A DNA stretch of 64,000 bases from Fictibacillus arsenicus. Lineage in GTDB: Bacteria; Bacillota; Bacilli; Bacillales; Fictibacillaceae. The notes beneath the pieces were generated by a model that had not been told where the DNA came from, made no database searches, and saw nothing but the letters and a program-made list of their open reading frames with translations. The stretch lies in NCBI RefSeq assembly GCF_001642935.1, contig NZ_CP016761.1, positions 744,001 to 808,000 of the forward strand, read 5' to 3'. The first letter of the stretch is position 1. Every line of letters begins with the position of its first letter. This document shows positions 37,261 through 46,109 of this stretch, piece after piece. Both the position numbers and the translations under genes were made by a program.

Positions 37261-37480
37261 CTCGCCCGGGAGGATTTATGCTCGCCCGGGAGGATTTATG
37301 CTCGCCCGGGAAGATTTATGCTCGCCCGGGAAGATTTATGCTCGCCCGGGAGGATTTATGCTCGCCCGGGAGGATTTATGCTCGCCCGGGAGGATTTATG
37401 AGCGCTCGGGAAGATTTATGCGCGCTCGGGAAGATTTATGCGCGCTCAGTGAGTTTTAGGCTCGCCCGGCAAGATTACTG
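37261..37480. repeat. Tandem array of an exact 20-bp unit (array C)
   Basis: Nine regular units of CTCGCCCGGGAGGATTTATG and close variants fill 37261-37440, followed by two degenerate units. Variation: AGGATT or AAGATT, and the last units shift CTCGCCCGGG to AGCGCTCGGG/CGCGCTCGGG. Because 20 is not a multiple of three, three units make 60 bases, and two frames stay open and repeat a 20-residue peptide. Neither has a proper start site, so no CDS is called. Confidence 0.95.
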
Positions 37481-37587
37481 CTCCTTAGGACTGGACCACC
37501 AAGAATCCAAGCACAAATAAAGCGTTGCCTCATTTTCGTATGCTATCATTTAAACAAAGAAATTACCATAATAAGGATGGTGCGCAT

Positions 37588-38829
37588 TTGATCAAAGCAA
37601 AACGTTCATTTCATTTTTTATGGAGCGGTCAAACATTTGGGAATTTAGGAGATATTCTTTATATCATATGTTTGATTACTCTTGTCTATAAAGAAACGGG
37701 CTCTGTCCTGCATATGGCATTGATTCCTTTTGCTAAAACGATGTCCTTGCTGGTCTCAGGGTTTATCGCGCCGATATTTATTGAAAAGTACAGAAGATAT
37801 ACCTTACTGACAATAACATTGACCCTTAAGACTATACTTTTGCTTCTCCTTTGTTTGCTAGCCAGCTATGGGATAGATACTCAAATAACTTATATCCTTT
37901 TATACATATTAATTATCATTATTTCAATGCTCGAAGGGATCGGAAACCCAGCACGCCGTTCTATGATTCCGGATTTAGTGAAAGAAGAAGAACTTGTAAA
38001 AGCAAATAGCTTTATCAGTATTACAAATCAAACTTCAATGCTGCTTTCATGGCCATTGGGGAGTATCCTTCTAGTGGTTTGGGGTGAACAGAATATGCTG
38101 TGGCTTACGTTTGGACTTTTTTTGATTTCTTCTACTTTAACTGCTCAAATTCAAATTGGAGAAGTAGATAACAATGAACAACAAAATGATTCTAAATGGA
38201 ACACGATTAAAGAAGGCTGGCACCTGATTTTCCAATCAAAAAAGCTAACTACACTTACATTAATGGATGTCTTAGAGAATTTCGGTCATGGTGTATGGAT
38301 CGCAGCTATTTTATATGTATACGTAGACACAGCTATTGGTAAAGGCGAAGAGTGGTGGGGGTATATTAATGCTGCGTTTTTTGCCGGTATGATGGTTGCG
38401 GGTATTGTCGTTTACAGATTCTCGAAAAAAATGGAACCGCATCTGGGATTAGTTATTATGACTTCAACCTTATGTTTGCTCGGTTTAAATTTATGGTTTG
38501 GGCTAACTTCGTCTGCATGGGCAGCATTATTGGTATCGTTTATTTTCGGATTTCCTCAGATGGCAAGAGATGTATCGCAAAATACACTCATTCAGCAAAC
38601 TTATAGAGATAAACAGCTTGCAAAGGTCTATGCGTCACACGGTACACTCGTATATGGTACATTTGGTATTGCAACTTTAGTGCTTGGCTGGTTTGCTGAG
38701 GAGTATGGGATTCGTGCGACCTATATGCTTGTCAGCGCCATGTTTTTACTCTCATATATCATTGCGTTTACTAACCGAAAAGTATTACATACAAACAGAC
38801 AATCAGATGCTTTTCATCAAGCAAATTGA
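37588..38829 (+). CDS. Major facilitator superfamily transporter
   Basis: 413 aa from TTG 37588, with AAGGATGG 7 bp upstream; the longer open frame runs into repeat-adjacent DNA without a site. Twelve helices. FLWSGQTFGNLGDILYII and SMLEGIGNPARRSMIPDLV resemble the Bacillus YxaM/EntS-like drug exporter group, with the usual large loop after helix 6. The substrate is unknown. It faces the 20-bp array upstream, which might influence its promoter. Confidence 0.85.
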   Translation: MIKAKRSFHFLWSGQTFGNLGDILYIICLITLVYKETGSVLHMALIPFAKTMSLLVSGFIAPIFIEKYRRYTLLTITLTLKTILLLLLCLLASYGIDTQITYILLYILIIIISMLEGIGNPARRSMIPDLVKEEELVKANSFISITNQTSMLLSWPLGSILLVVWGEQNMLWLTFGLFLISSTLTAQIQIGEVDNNEQQNDSKWNTIKEGWHLIFQSKKLTTLTLMDVLENFGHGVWIAAILYVYVDTAIGKGEEWWGYINAAFFAGMMVAGIVVYRFSKKMEPHLGLVIMTSTLCLLGLNLWFGLTSSAWAALLVSFIFGFPQMARDVSQNTLIQQTYRDKQLAKVYASHGTLVYGTFGIATLVLGWFAEEYGIRATYMLVSAMFLLSYIIAFTNRKVLHTNRQSDAFHQAN

Positions 38830-39001
38830 TGGTTTCCGGAGACTTCATACCATCATAAGTTGGGAAAACCGCATGTTTTATACTAAAAAGAAAGCACATG
38901 TTCTCCTTCAATTTTCCCAATACAAAGCTAGCCAGCTCCCTGTTAAAATAGGATTACACCCACTTTCAAACGAAAGACGGGGAAAATGGTAACAGGAACG
39001 G

Positions 39002-39568
39002 GTGAATGATGTGAAAAAGAAAGTACTTGTCTATTTATATCCGCAATTTAGAGAAGTGGAGATCATGACAACTTTATCTATTATAGGTAAGAAATATGAA
39101 GTGCTCCCTTTTTCGCTTTTACCGGGAACAGTTACTAGTGAATGCGGATTAATGATGCAGCCTACGATCAAAATGAAAAATATAAGCCCTATGGATTATG
39201 AAATGCTTATTATCCCAGGAGGGAAACAAGCTTTTACTCAAGGTAATCCGAGGCTTTTGCATCTTCTGCAGGTATTTGATCGTGAGGGAATTAAGATAGC
39301 GGCGATTGGTAACGGAGCTGCTATTTTAGGACGAGCTGGCATTCTTAACGGCAAATCATATACGATTTCGTTGCGTGAAGAGGAGTTTACAAAGACAGCA
39401 AACTGGCTGAATGGCACTTATGTAGCTAAACAGATCGTGGAAGACAAAAACTTATTAACAGCCAAAAGTCATGCTTATATTGACTTTGGGTTAATGATAG
39501 GGGACCGTTTGCAATGCTTTGACGGCCTCGAAGAATATAACTTTTTTAAAGGTACGAGTTCTTTTTAA
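39002..39568 (+). CDS. DJ-1/PfpI-family protein lacking the nucleophile cysteine
   Basis: 188 aa, starting at GTG 39002 (or GTG 39011). A DJ-1/PfpI fold: VLVYLYPQFREVEIMTT, LIIPGGKQAF, then the elbow IAAIGNGAAILGRAG and the C-terminal AKSHAYIDFGLMIGDRL. At the position of the conserved cysteine in AICxG the sequence reads AIGNG. Classical glyoxalase or chaperone activity is therefore doubtful. Bacterial branches without the cysteine exist, and the function here is unknown. Confidence 0.75.
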   Translation: MNDVKKKVLVYLYPQFREVEIMTTLSIIGKKYEVLPFSLLPGTVTSECGLMMQPTIKMKNISPMDYEMLIIPGGKQAFTQGNPRLLHLLQVFDREGIKIAAIGNGAAILGRAGILNGKSYTISLREEEFTKTANWLNGTYVAKQIVEDKNLLTAKSHAYIDFGLMIGDRLQCFDGLEEYNFFKGTSSF

Positions 39569-39583
39569 CTATGCTCCCCTTTT

Positions 39584-39616
39584 CGCTCTCTGGTTTAAAA
39601 CTGGAGAGCGTTTTTT
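39584..39616 (+). terminator. Terminator after the DJ-1-like gene
   Basis: CGCTCTC and GAGAGCG, then TTTTTT. Confidence 0.85.
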
Positions 39617-39667
39617 AATGGCAATAATTACTAATTAAATTTTTGATAATAAAAAAAAGTTCATCAC

Positions 39668-39716
39668 TTGACAAAAGTAAGTTAAACTTTTAAGATATAA
39701 AAAGAATTAACTTACT
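39668..39716 (+). promoter_or_regulatory. azoR promoter with flanking inverted operator half-sites
   Basis: TTGACA (39668-39673), 17 bp, TAAGAT (39691-39696). AGTAAGTTAA (39676-39685) and its exact reverse complement TTAACTTACT (39707-39716) bracket the -10, centres 31 bp apart. In B. subtilis azoreductase and nitroreductase genes are controlled by the redox repressor YodB; a YodB/MarR-type regulator is the likely ligand, by inference. Confidence 0.65.
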
Positions 39717-39787
39717 AAAAAGAAGTTGATTCTAAACGTGTACTTCAAATACAAATAAAACATATAACTCAAAGGAGAGAACTACTC

Positions 39788-40432
39788 ATGAAAGTACTTT
39801 ACATCAATTCAAATCCAAAGCCATTAGATCAGTCATTCGGACTTCGTTTAGGGCGTCATTTCTTAAATGAACTTTCTAATCAAAATGAAAACATTGAGAT
39901 TGAAACAGTTAATCTTTATGAAGAAAATATTCCTTTAATCGATGCAGATGTTCTAGACGCTTGGGGTAAGTTAGCTGCTGGTCTTGAGCTTTCACCATCA
40001 CAAGTAGAGAAAACAACTCGAATGGGTGAGATTTTAGAGCAATTCCTTTCAGCTGATATGTACGTTTTCAATACGCCTATGTGGAACTTGAGCTATCCGC
40101 CAATGCTTAAAGCTTATATCGATAACGTTGTAATGGCTGGAAAGACTTTTAAATACACAGAAAACGGACCACAAGGACTTCTTGGAGAAAAAACAGCTGT
40201 ACACATTCAATCACGAGGCGGTGTATACTCTGAAGGACCTGCGCAAAGCTTCGAATTTACAAATGGCTACCTTCGAGGAGTAATGGCATTTATCGGGATT
40301 ACAGATTACCACCATGTATACACAGAAGGCATGGCAGCAGCACCAGATCGTGCTGAAGATATTCTGGATGCAGCAAGAGAGACTGCGTCAGTTTTAGCAA
40401 AAGAACTAGTATCTGCTAAAAGAAACGCATAA
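39788..40432 (+). CDS. azoR: FMN-dependent NADH-azoreductase
   Basis: 214 aa flavodoxin-like fold. N-terminal YINSNPKPLDQSFGLRLG binds FMN phosphate, MYVFNTPMWNLSYPPMLKAYIDNV is the family block, and IQSRGGVYSEGPAQSFEF is the second loop. Reduces azo compounds and quinones with NADH. AAAGGAGAG precedes the ATG. A hairpin separates it from the nitroreductase gene, giving partial read-through. Confidence 0.93.
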   Translation: MKVLYINSNPKPLDQSFGLRLGRHFLNELSNQNENIEIETVNLYEENIPLIDADVLDAWGKLAAGLELSPSQVEKTTRMGEILEQFLSADMYVFNTPMWNLSYPPMLKAYIDNVVMAGKTFKYTENGPQGLLGEKTAVHIQSRGGVYSEGPAQSFEFTNGYLRGVMAFIGITDYHHVYTEGMAAAPDRAEDILDAARETASVLAKELVSAKRNA

Positions 40433-40470
40433 ATTTTACACTGATAACGAACAGTTTTAAGAGGAATTAT

Positions 40471-40501
40471 AAAAAAGGTGTCTGAAGTTTAGACACCTTT
40501 T
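40471..40501 (+). terminator. Hairpin between azoR and nitroreductase
   Basis: AAAAGGTGTCT and AGACACCTTTT around a 7-base loop. Possibly an attenuator inside a two-gene unit. Confidence 0.85.
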
Positions 40502-40525
40502 ACTGTTTTAAGGAGTGGTGAGAGA

Positions 40526-41137
40526 ATGAACGAAACTTTTAAAGTAATGGAAGAAAGAGCATCAGTAAGACTTTATCAAAAGGATAAAGAGATCCCTAAT
40601 GAAACTCTTCATAAAATTTTAGAAATGGCAGGAAAGGCTCCATCTGCATGGAATCTTCAGCACTGGCGCTTTATCGTAGTTACTTCACAAGAACAAAAAG
40701 AAAAATTGTTTCCGATCGCCTACAATCAAAAGCATGTTCTTGATGCATCTGCAGTGGTAATAGTCGTAGGTGACACAGAAGCCGATAAAGTGGCTGCAGA
40801 AGTGTTTGAAAAAGCACCTGAAGAAGCAAGAAACATTTTATTAAAGAATATTAAAAGTGCTTATTCACAAGGACGCCCATTAGGTGAAAGGGAAGCTCTT
40901 AAAAATGCTTCACTTGGTGCCATGCAGCTTATGCTGGCGGCAAAAGCTTTAGGGATTGATTCATGTCCGATGACAGGCTTTGATCACGAAGCTATTCTGC
41001 CTGCACTTGGTATTCCTGAACGATTCATTCCTGTAATGATGATTACTTTAGGCTATGCAGACGGACCAGCAAAGCCAACGGAACGCTTTGATATTAACCG
41101 TTTAATCATGCATGAAAAGTACGAAGAAAAACTTTAA
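40526..41137 (+). CDS. Nitroreductase family oxidoreductase (YodC/YdgI-like)
   Basis: 203 aa FMN enzyme. RASVRLYQ at the N-terminus, GKAPSAWNLQHWRFIVV, NASLGAMQLMLAAKALGIDSCPMTGFD and the final VMMITLGYADGPAKPT are the family blocks. Closest by eye to B. subtilis YodC/YdgI, whose partners are regulated by YodB. Reduces quinones or nitro compounds. AAGGAGTGG upstream. Confidence 0.9.
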   Translation: MNETFKVMEERASVRLYQKDKEIPNETLHKILEMAGKAPSAWNLQHWRFIVVTSQEQKEKLFPIAYNQKHVLDASAVVIVVGDTEADKVAAEVFEKAPEEARNILLKNIKSAYSQGRPLGEREALKNASLGAMQLMLAAKALGIDSCPMTGFDHEAILPALGIPERFIPVMMITLGYADGPAKPTERFDINRLIMHEKYEEKL

Positions 41138-41243
41138 AACGTATGAGCAGTCTATAGTCATATCCATGGCTAAGGCTGCTTTTTTAATTGCAAGATATGC
41201 TATTATACAAGTATAAAGTCAATATTTTGAAAAAGGAGCACCT

Positions 41244-41429
41244 ATGAGCACGCTAATGATATCAATACTCATTTCACTTGTGATTATCGTGTTTGTAATC
41301 ATAATTTTTGCAGCTGCAATAACAAGAGGATATTCATACAAACATACTGTAGACAAATTGGAAGACAATCCTTATTTAAAAAGTAAAAATGATGATGATC
41401 AAAAAGAACCAGAAGAAATGAAAAGATAG
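41244..41429 (+). CDS. Small single-pass membrane protein (YtzI-like)
   Basis: 61 aa. One N-terminal helix (residues 4-27), then AITRGYSYKHTVDKLEDNPYL and a charged tail. The YSYKHT...DNPYL motif recalls the small Bacillus protein YtzI; the assignment rests on memory of that motif. AAAAAGGAG 6 bp upstream. Function unknown. Confidence 0.7.
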   Translation: MSTLMISILISLVIIVFVIIIFAAAITRGYSYKHTVDKLEDNPYLKSKNDDDQKEPEEMKR

Positions 41430-41461
41430 TCTAGAAAGTCTTAGAGGAGATGGAGCGAAGC

Positions 41462-42385
41462 ATGAATTTTACGATTTCACCTAAGCCGCCATTTGATTTT
41501 CAAAAAATGATGAAGCGTTTAACAGTCACTGGAAAGACGCATGTTTTAAAACTTTCTGATGATTTTACACAGTATGAAAAAATTGTTCATATTGAAAATG
41601 TATCTTGCTACGTGAAAATTAACGCAGAAGGTTCTGTTGAGAAACCGCTTCTTAGGTGTCAGGTCATACCGATAGACGGAAAAGTTTCAGAATCAAAAGC
41701 AAAGATGAAAATTCAACAGCTCTTCTCTACAGAAATAGATCTATCACCACTTTATGACCATTTTTCTGATCATAAAGAATTAGGTTTAGTGCTTAACCGT
41801 TTTAAAGGTTTGAAGCTTTTAACTGAAACCGATCTTTTCGAAGCTATTATTAAAATCATAATCGGCCAGCAAGTAAACTTAACGTTTGCGGGTACATTAA
41901 CAGAACGACTGATCAAGCTTGCCGGGAAAGAGATAGAGGTAGAAGGGAATGTCTTTCAAATTTTTCCTTTGCCAGAAAGGACTGCAAAATTAACTTATGA
42001 AGATCTGCGAGAACTTCAGTTCAGCCAGCGGAAAGCAGAATATATCATAGACCTTGCACGAATGATAACTGATGGCAAACTCGATTTAGAAGCTTTGTGG
42101 AATAAGTCTGATGAGGAGATTATTAAAATACTTCTTCCAATCAGAGGGATCGGGAAGTGGACGATCGAGTGTCTATTGATCTTCGGAATGGGCCGTCCTG
42201 ATATTCTGCCTGCTGCAGATATCGGATTAAGGAATGCAGTTCGTAACATCTGGAGTCTCGAAAATCAGCCTTCTGAAGATGAAGTTCGACAATTTGCTGA
42301 AGACTGGAAACCGTGGAGAACTTATATTACATACTATTTGTGGGAAAGCTTGAATCAAACGCCAGAGGTTGTTGATCATACATAA
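41462..42385 (+). CDS. alkA: DNA-3-methyladenine glycosylase II (AlkA/YfjP type)
   Basis: 307 aa from the ATG at 41462; an ATG at 41450 abuts GAGGAG. An AlkA N-terminal beta domain is followed by the HhH-GPD fold: LFEAIIKIIIGQQVNL, the hairpin LLPIRGIGKWTIECLLIFGMGRPDI and the catalytic aspartate in PAADIGLRN. Removes alkylated purines for base excision repair. A MITE-like element starts right after its stop codon. Confidence 0.9.
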   Translation: MNFTISPKPPFDFQKMMKRLTVTGKTHVLKLSDDFTQYEKIVHIENVSCYVKINAEGSVEKPLLRCQVIPIDGKVSESKAKMKIQQLFSTEIDLSPLYDHFSDHKELGLVLNRFKGLKLLTETDLFEAIIKIIIGQQVNLTFAGTLTERLIKLAGKEIEVEGNVFQIFPLPERTAKLTYEDLRELQFSQRKAEYIIDLARMITDGKLDLEALWNKSDEEIIKILLPIRGIGKWTIECLLIFGMGRPDILPAADIGLRNAVRNIWSLENQPSEDEVRQFAEDWKPWRTYITYYLWESLNQTPEVVDHT

Positions 42386-42386
42386 A

Positions 42387-42604
42387 GGCTGTTTTCGCAT
42401 ACTTTGTAGTCTAGGGTGGTTGATTTCCGTTTCAGGATGCTCGCTTTCCACGGGGCGGGCGGTGAGCCTCCTTGCGCTTTGCGCCTTTAGTAGTCTCACC
42501 TGTCCCACTGATCCCGCAGGAGTCTCGCACCTTACACTCCAATCAACTTGTCAGTGATGTCTTTGAAAAAATAGCTTAAAGCAACAATTTTTTAGAAAAC
42601 AGTC
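42387..42604 (+). mobile_element. MITE-like element, copy 9
   Basis: Core 42419-42547, 129 bp. Ends GGCTGTTTTCGC and TTTTTTAGAAAACAGTC. Flanks TACATAAA (42379-42386) and TACGTAAA (42605-42612) match at 7 of 8. The left flank contains the stop codon of the glycosylase gene. Confidence 0.88.
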
Positions 42605-42609
42605 TACGT

Positions 42610-42646
42610 AAAAAAGGTGAAGAGCTTTTCAAGAGTTCTTCACCTT
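42610..42646 (-). terminator. Terminator of the ATP-grasp gene
   Basis: AAGGTGAAGA and TCTTCACCTT; T6 follows on the minus strand. Confidence 0.85.
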
Positions 42647-42656
42647 CGTTTTGTAT

Positions 42657-43592
42657 TTATTGATTCAATTCTTTTCCTAAAAACTCTGCGATGGCTTTCA
42701 TGCCAAATATACCAGCTTTCTCTTCGGCTTCACGGTTGTAATTCGTGTTCGTATTTACATCATAAGCAAATACGTTTCCGGATTTATCGGTAATGATTTC
42801 AATGCCAGCGAATGTTATGCCATTGGCTTTTAAGAATGCCTCAAAGTTTGATTGATAAGGCAGTGTGAAGTTTTCTAGGATTTTAAACTTTGGTTCAGGT
42901 TCTTGGGGCTGATCGGCAATTGGACAAAATTGATCCCCAATCTGGCAGGCATCTGCTGGACAAAGTTCAAACCCTTCGGAAGTATCCACTTTTACCGCAT
43001 AAAGAAATTTTCCGCCGATAAATTCGCAGCGCACGATATAAGGTTCAGGCGCCTCAATGTAATCCTGCAGCAAAGTAATTCCATCTATGGACTCATCAAA
43101 AGTGTTCCCGTTCACATAAGTTCCGATAGCGGCTTTAGTTTGAAACAATTGTACCCCAAGCCCTTTGCCAGCTCGGTTATGCTTTGTAATAAATGGACCA
43201 TCAAAGTGTGCCGAGGCCTTTAAAAGTTCATCTTTTCCATAAGCCGCGATAGTCCGGGGCACTGGAATATCAAAAGCCTTCAAAGCGCTGTATTGATTTA
43301 CTTTGCTGATCTCAAGCTGAAGTGCCTGGCTGTTATTAAACACTTTTCTGCCGTAGCTTTCAAGCCATGATAAAACAGCTGAAGTATATTCTGGCGCGTA
43401 ACGGTGACCACGTGTATGAGAAGAAGCACTCATACGATTATAAAAAACGCCTTCGGGTGGTGCTTGCGTTAAATCAATATAACCTTTTGACATATGCCAG
43501 TCTTCATAGGGGAGACCTAATTCTTCAAAGCGCTGGAATAAAGGCGCAGTCCATTCGCTATTTTCATGGATAACATATATTTTTGGGATCAT
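42657..43592 (-). CDS. ATP-grasp ligase (RimK-like, alpha-L-glutamate-ligase type)
   Basis: 311 aa. N-terminal preATP-grasp domain; then the ATP-grasp core: NQYSALKAFDIPVPRT, GPFITKHNRAGKGLGVQLF (ATP-binding lysines), PYIVRCEFIGGKFLYAV, and the metal site VFAYDVNTNTNYN. Similar to RimK/lysX-type enzymes, which form an amide bond between a carboxylate and an amino-group substrate. The substrate is unknown. AGGAGG precedes the ATG. Monocistronic. Confidence 0.82.
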   Translation of the reverse strand: MIPKIYVIHENSEWTAPLFQRFEELGLPYEDWHMSKGYIDLTQAPPEGVFYNRMSASSHTRGHRYAPEYTSAVLSWLESYGRKVFNNSQALQLEISKVNQYSALKAFDIPVPRTIAAYGKDELLKASAHFDGPFITKHNRAGKGLGVQLFQTKAAIGTYVNGNTFDESIDGITLLQDYIEAPEPYIVRCEFIGGKFLYAVKVDTSEGFELCPADACQIGDQFCPIADQPQEPEPKFKILENFTLPYQSNFEAFLKANGITFAGIEIITDKSGNVFAYDVNTNTNYNREAEEKAGIFGMKAIAEFLGKELNQ

Positions 43593-43687
43593 TGTAATCC
43601 TCCTTAAAACTTAATTCCGACTGTTTCTATATACCTAGTCTAATATAGAAGAATTAGAATGAAAAGAAAGTACACAAAAAAGAAGCC

Positions 43688-44899
43688 TTATTTAGACTTC
43701 TTTTTCTGAAGATGCTCTGATTTTTCGAATTTTTTTATCGCTTTTGCGTAAAGGCTGAAATCATCATTTGTTATTTCTTCCTCACCATAACGCACCTTTT
43801 CATAGACCTGTAATACGGATTCGGCTTCATCACCAGAGAGTTTTAAGCGTTCAAACCAAAGATGAGCTGACTCTCCAGGTAAACGTCCATACCCTCGTTT
43901 ATCCATCGTCTTTTCAAAGTGAAGAAATTTTTTTCTTGTTCTGTCTTTAGGCTGCAGCCATCTTCTCTTCCCAAAAGCAGATCCGTTTAGATCTGAGCTG
44001 GTTAATGCTGATACATTACCCGTTAAAGCAGCGTCTGTTCGAAGATTAAACAATAATTTTTTTCTCCAAATATAAATGGCTACTATAAGCACGATTACGG
44101 CAGCAGCAGTCCACCAGAGAAGTGAAAAATCATTTACAAACTCTTGAGGCTGTTGTTCGAGAATCTCTTCCTTTATTCCCAGTTCTGATTTACCGTTTTC
44201 ATCATCTTTTTTAAAGAGTTTTATCAAATAAGCAATTGGTATAGCCAGCAAACTAAATAATTTCCATAGTGGAACCGCCACGATGTAATACATCAAGAAA
44301 AGAACACCATCTAAAACCCAGTAGATAAATTGTTTAAGAGGTCCTAAAAAAGCAAAAACAACACCGCTCAATGCAACAAGGAAAAGCGGAACAGAAAAGT
44401 CTTTCCATACTTTATCACCATCTGAATTCTTAAAATAGTGAACAGTCATTTTTATGGCAAGCATGAGCATGAATTGTATCCATACTGCTCCATACATGAC
44501 TGTGAATCCATCTTTGAAAAAGAAACTAAAAACGAGTGCAAACACCGCACTAATTGTTAAGATGATTTCCAAATCGGTTTTAAAAGGATCCTGCCAATTC
44601 TCTGAACTTCTCCAAGTAATAATTACAGCAAGTATTGCAGAGAAAAGTATGGAAGACGTCATAAACCAAAAAGACAAGGTAGATATGAGAAATGTACATA
44701 CCAATGTCAGTTTTAATAGATTGGGTTGGTAAACATATAAAGCTCCACTTACAGCAATAATGGGCAGCAATACTGCTGCATAAAAGGCTAGATCCAGCCA
44801 TGAAGCTCCTTGTACAAGGAGAACATAGAATAAAAAGAGAAGCATGGCATCAAAGGTTACGTTCAGTCCATACAAAATCAATTTCTGGCTATTTAACAT
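43688..44899 (-). CDS. Membrane protein with C-terminal DUF4129 domain
   Basis: 403 aa. About seven membrane helices in the N-terminal 230 residues, a further one near 280, then a cytoplasmic DUF4129-like helical domain (RGYGRLPGESAHLWFERL...VYEKVRYGEEEI). In B. subtilis the corresponding position (yebA) carries a transglutaminase-like domain, which is missing here. Overlaps the DUF58 gene by 7 bp. Last gene of moxR-DUF58-DUF4129. Confidence 0.85.
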   Translation of the reverse strand: MLNSQKLILYGLNVTFDAMLLFLFYVLLVQGASWLDLAFYAAVLLPIIAVSGALYVYQPNLLKLTLVCTFLISTLSFWFMTSSILFSAILAVIITWRSSENWQDPFKTDLEIILTISAVFALVFSFFFKDGFTVMYGAVWIQFMLMLAIKMTVHYFKNSDGDKVWKDFSVPLFLVALSGVVFAFLGPLKQFIYWVLDGVLFLMYYIVAVPLWKLFSLLAIPIAYLIKLFKKDDENGKSELGIKEEILEQQPQEFVNDFSLLWWTAAAVIVLIVAIYIWRKKLLFNLRTDAALTGNVSALTSSDLNGSAFGKRRWLQPKDRTRKKFLHFEKTMDKRGYGRLPGESAHLWFERLKLSGDEAESVLQVYEKVRYGEEEITNDDFSLYAKAIKKFEKSEHLQKKKSK

Positions 44900-46107
44900 G
44901 GGACGCCCTCCTTAGATAAGTAAGGCATCAAGTACGCTTCTGTCCCGGTCTGATTAACCAAAAAGATCTTACCGCCGGACTTAATCCATTTTTTCGTAAT
45001 GAATTGTGTATTTGTATCGCTTGGAATAGTTCCTAGAAGAATAATAAAAGGAACAGATCCAGCGAAGTTACGATCCATTTTTGTCCACATAATGGTCGGT
45101 TTGACAGTAACATTTGAGCGGTCAATTCGAGCGAGTCCTTCTAACACTTTACTTAAGTGCTGCGGACCGCTTCCGGTTGTTACATGATACATCCCTAATG
45201 GACCAGGTACTTTAAAGTTGATGTAAACCTCAAATGGAATATTCTTCTCGGCAGCAAATTGGCACATATAGGCAAGATAACTTATTTCGTTTTCCATTTG
45301 CTCAGAAGATTTCATATCTTTATGATCAGGCAAGATTGTATATACGAATGTCCAATGGTAGACTACCGTTTTTTCGAAAACTTTTGTTTGAAGAGTCCCT
45401 GTTCTAGCAGTCGCTTTCCAATGCAGTTTATGAAAGGAATCGCCATACGCGTAATCACGGTTTCCGGCAGGGAGTGACATATTCTCAAACAATGCAAATG
45501 GACGTGCTGCCTCGCCGCTTCCTTGATGGAAAAGGTGTTCAATCTTATGAACAGGAAGTGGTCTAGGATAAACAATAATCTCAGCAGGAAAAAGTTCCTG
45601 AAATGCTAGAGCTTGACCACTGGTCTGCAGCGGATCATGAATTTGAAGAGAAAGGTTAGAAATTCTTGTAGTACCTCTCTTTCTTGCTGTAAAAGGAATG
45701 TTTTGTGTATACGCTGTTTTTCTATAAATAGCAAAAGGTCTTTTCAGCTCAATTCTTCCTTTTGAACTCTCCACGTCACCTTTGTTCGTTTCGGAAATAA
45801 CATCTCGATGAGATAAAAAGAGCTCACCTCTAAATGATGGCCATCTTCCCGTATGAAGCAGTTTTATATAAAATTCATCTGAATCACCAGGAAACAAACG
45901 GTAAATCTGCTTGTTTGAATCTAGTTTTAAATCTTGAGCAGCTGATTTGAATTGTAATAACGTTGCACCATACAAAAATATAATGACCAGACCTAAAACA
46001 AAAAGAAAGGATATATTTCGGTAAAATCCGATTACGAGAATTAAGGGACTGAATAAAACAAGCGCTTTAAAGATCGGCTTGATCCAGATCTGATTACTCC
46101 ATTGCAT
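44893..46107 (-). CDS. DUF58 domain protein (YeaD-like)
   Basis: 404 aa. Two N-terminal membrane helices (residues 14-55), a beta-rich middle, and the DUF58 signature LPAGNRDYAYGDSFHKLHWKATARTGTLQTKVFE around residues 220-255. A von Willebrand-like domain follows. DUF58 proteins work with MoxR AAA+ ATPases in envelope or complex maturation. Starts 2 bp after moxR. Confidence 0.9.
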   Translation of the reverse strand: MQWSNQIWIKPIFKALVLFSPLILVIGFYRNISFLFVLGLVIIFLYGATLLQFKSAAQDLKLDSNKQIYRLFPGDSDEFYIKLLHTGRWPSFRGELFLSHRDVISETNKGDVESSKGRIELKRPFAIYRKTAYTQNIPFTARKRGTTRISNLSLQIHDPLQTSGQALAFQELFPAEIIVYPRPLPVHKIEHLFHQGSGEAARPFALFENMSLPAGNRDYAYGDSFHKLHWKATARTGTLQTKVFEKTVVYHWTFVYTILPDHKDMKSSEQMENEISYLAYMCQFAAEKNIPFEVYINFKVPGPLGMYHVTTGSGPQHLSKVLEGLARIDRSNVTVKPTIMWTKMDRNFAGSVPFIILLGTIPSDTNTQFITKKWIKSGGKIFLVNQTGTEAYLMPYLSKEGVPC

Positions 46108-46109
46108 GA

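Noticed and set aside
37261-37480. CRISPR array
   Set aside because: Units are contiguous 20-mers with no unique spacers, no 28-36 bp repeat and no cas genes in the window. The same applies to the TGAGCG and GTCAAATT arrays.
37205-37520. Two overlapping open frames (84 and 90 aa) through the 20-bp array
   Set aside because: They exist only because a 20-bp repeat without stops stays open in several frames. No ribosome binding site or conserved domain; the first starts inside a terminator loop.
38684-38992. 102-aa frame overlapping the end of the MFS gene
   Set aside because: It is mostly the MFS coding sequence in another frame, has no site before its start, and extends only into an unconserved gap.
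41142-41180. Terminator after the nitroreductase gene
   Set aside because: Only a five-base stem (AGCAG/CTGCT) with a long loop before T6; too weak to list.
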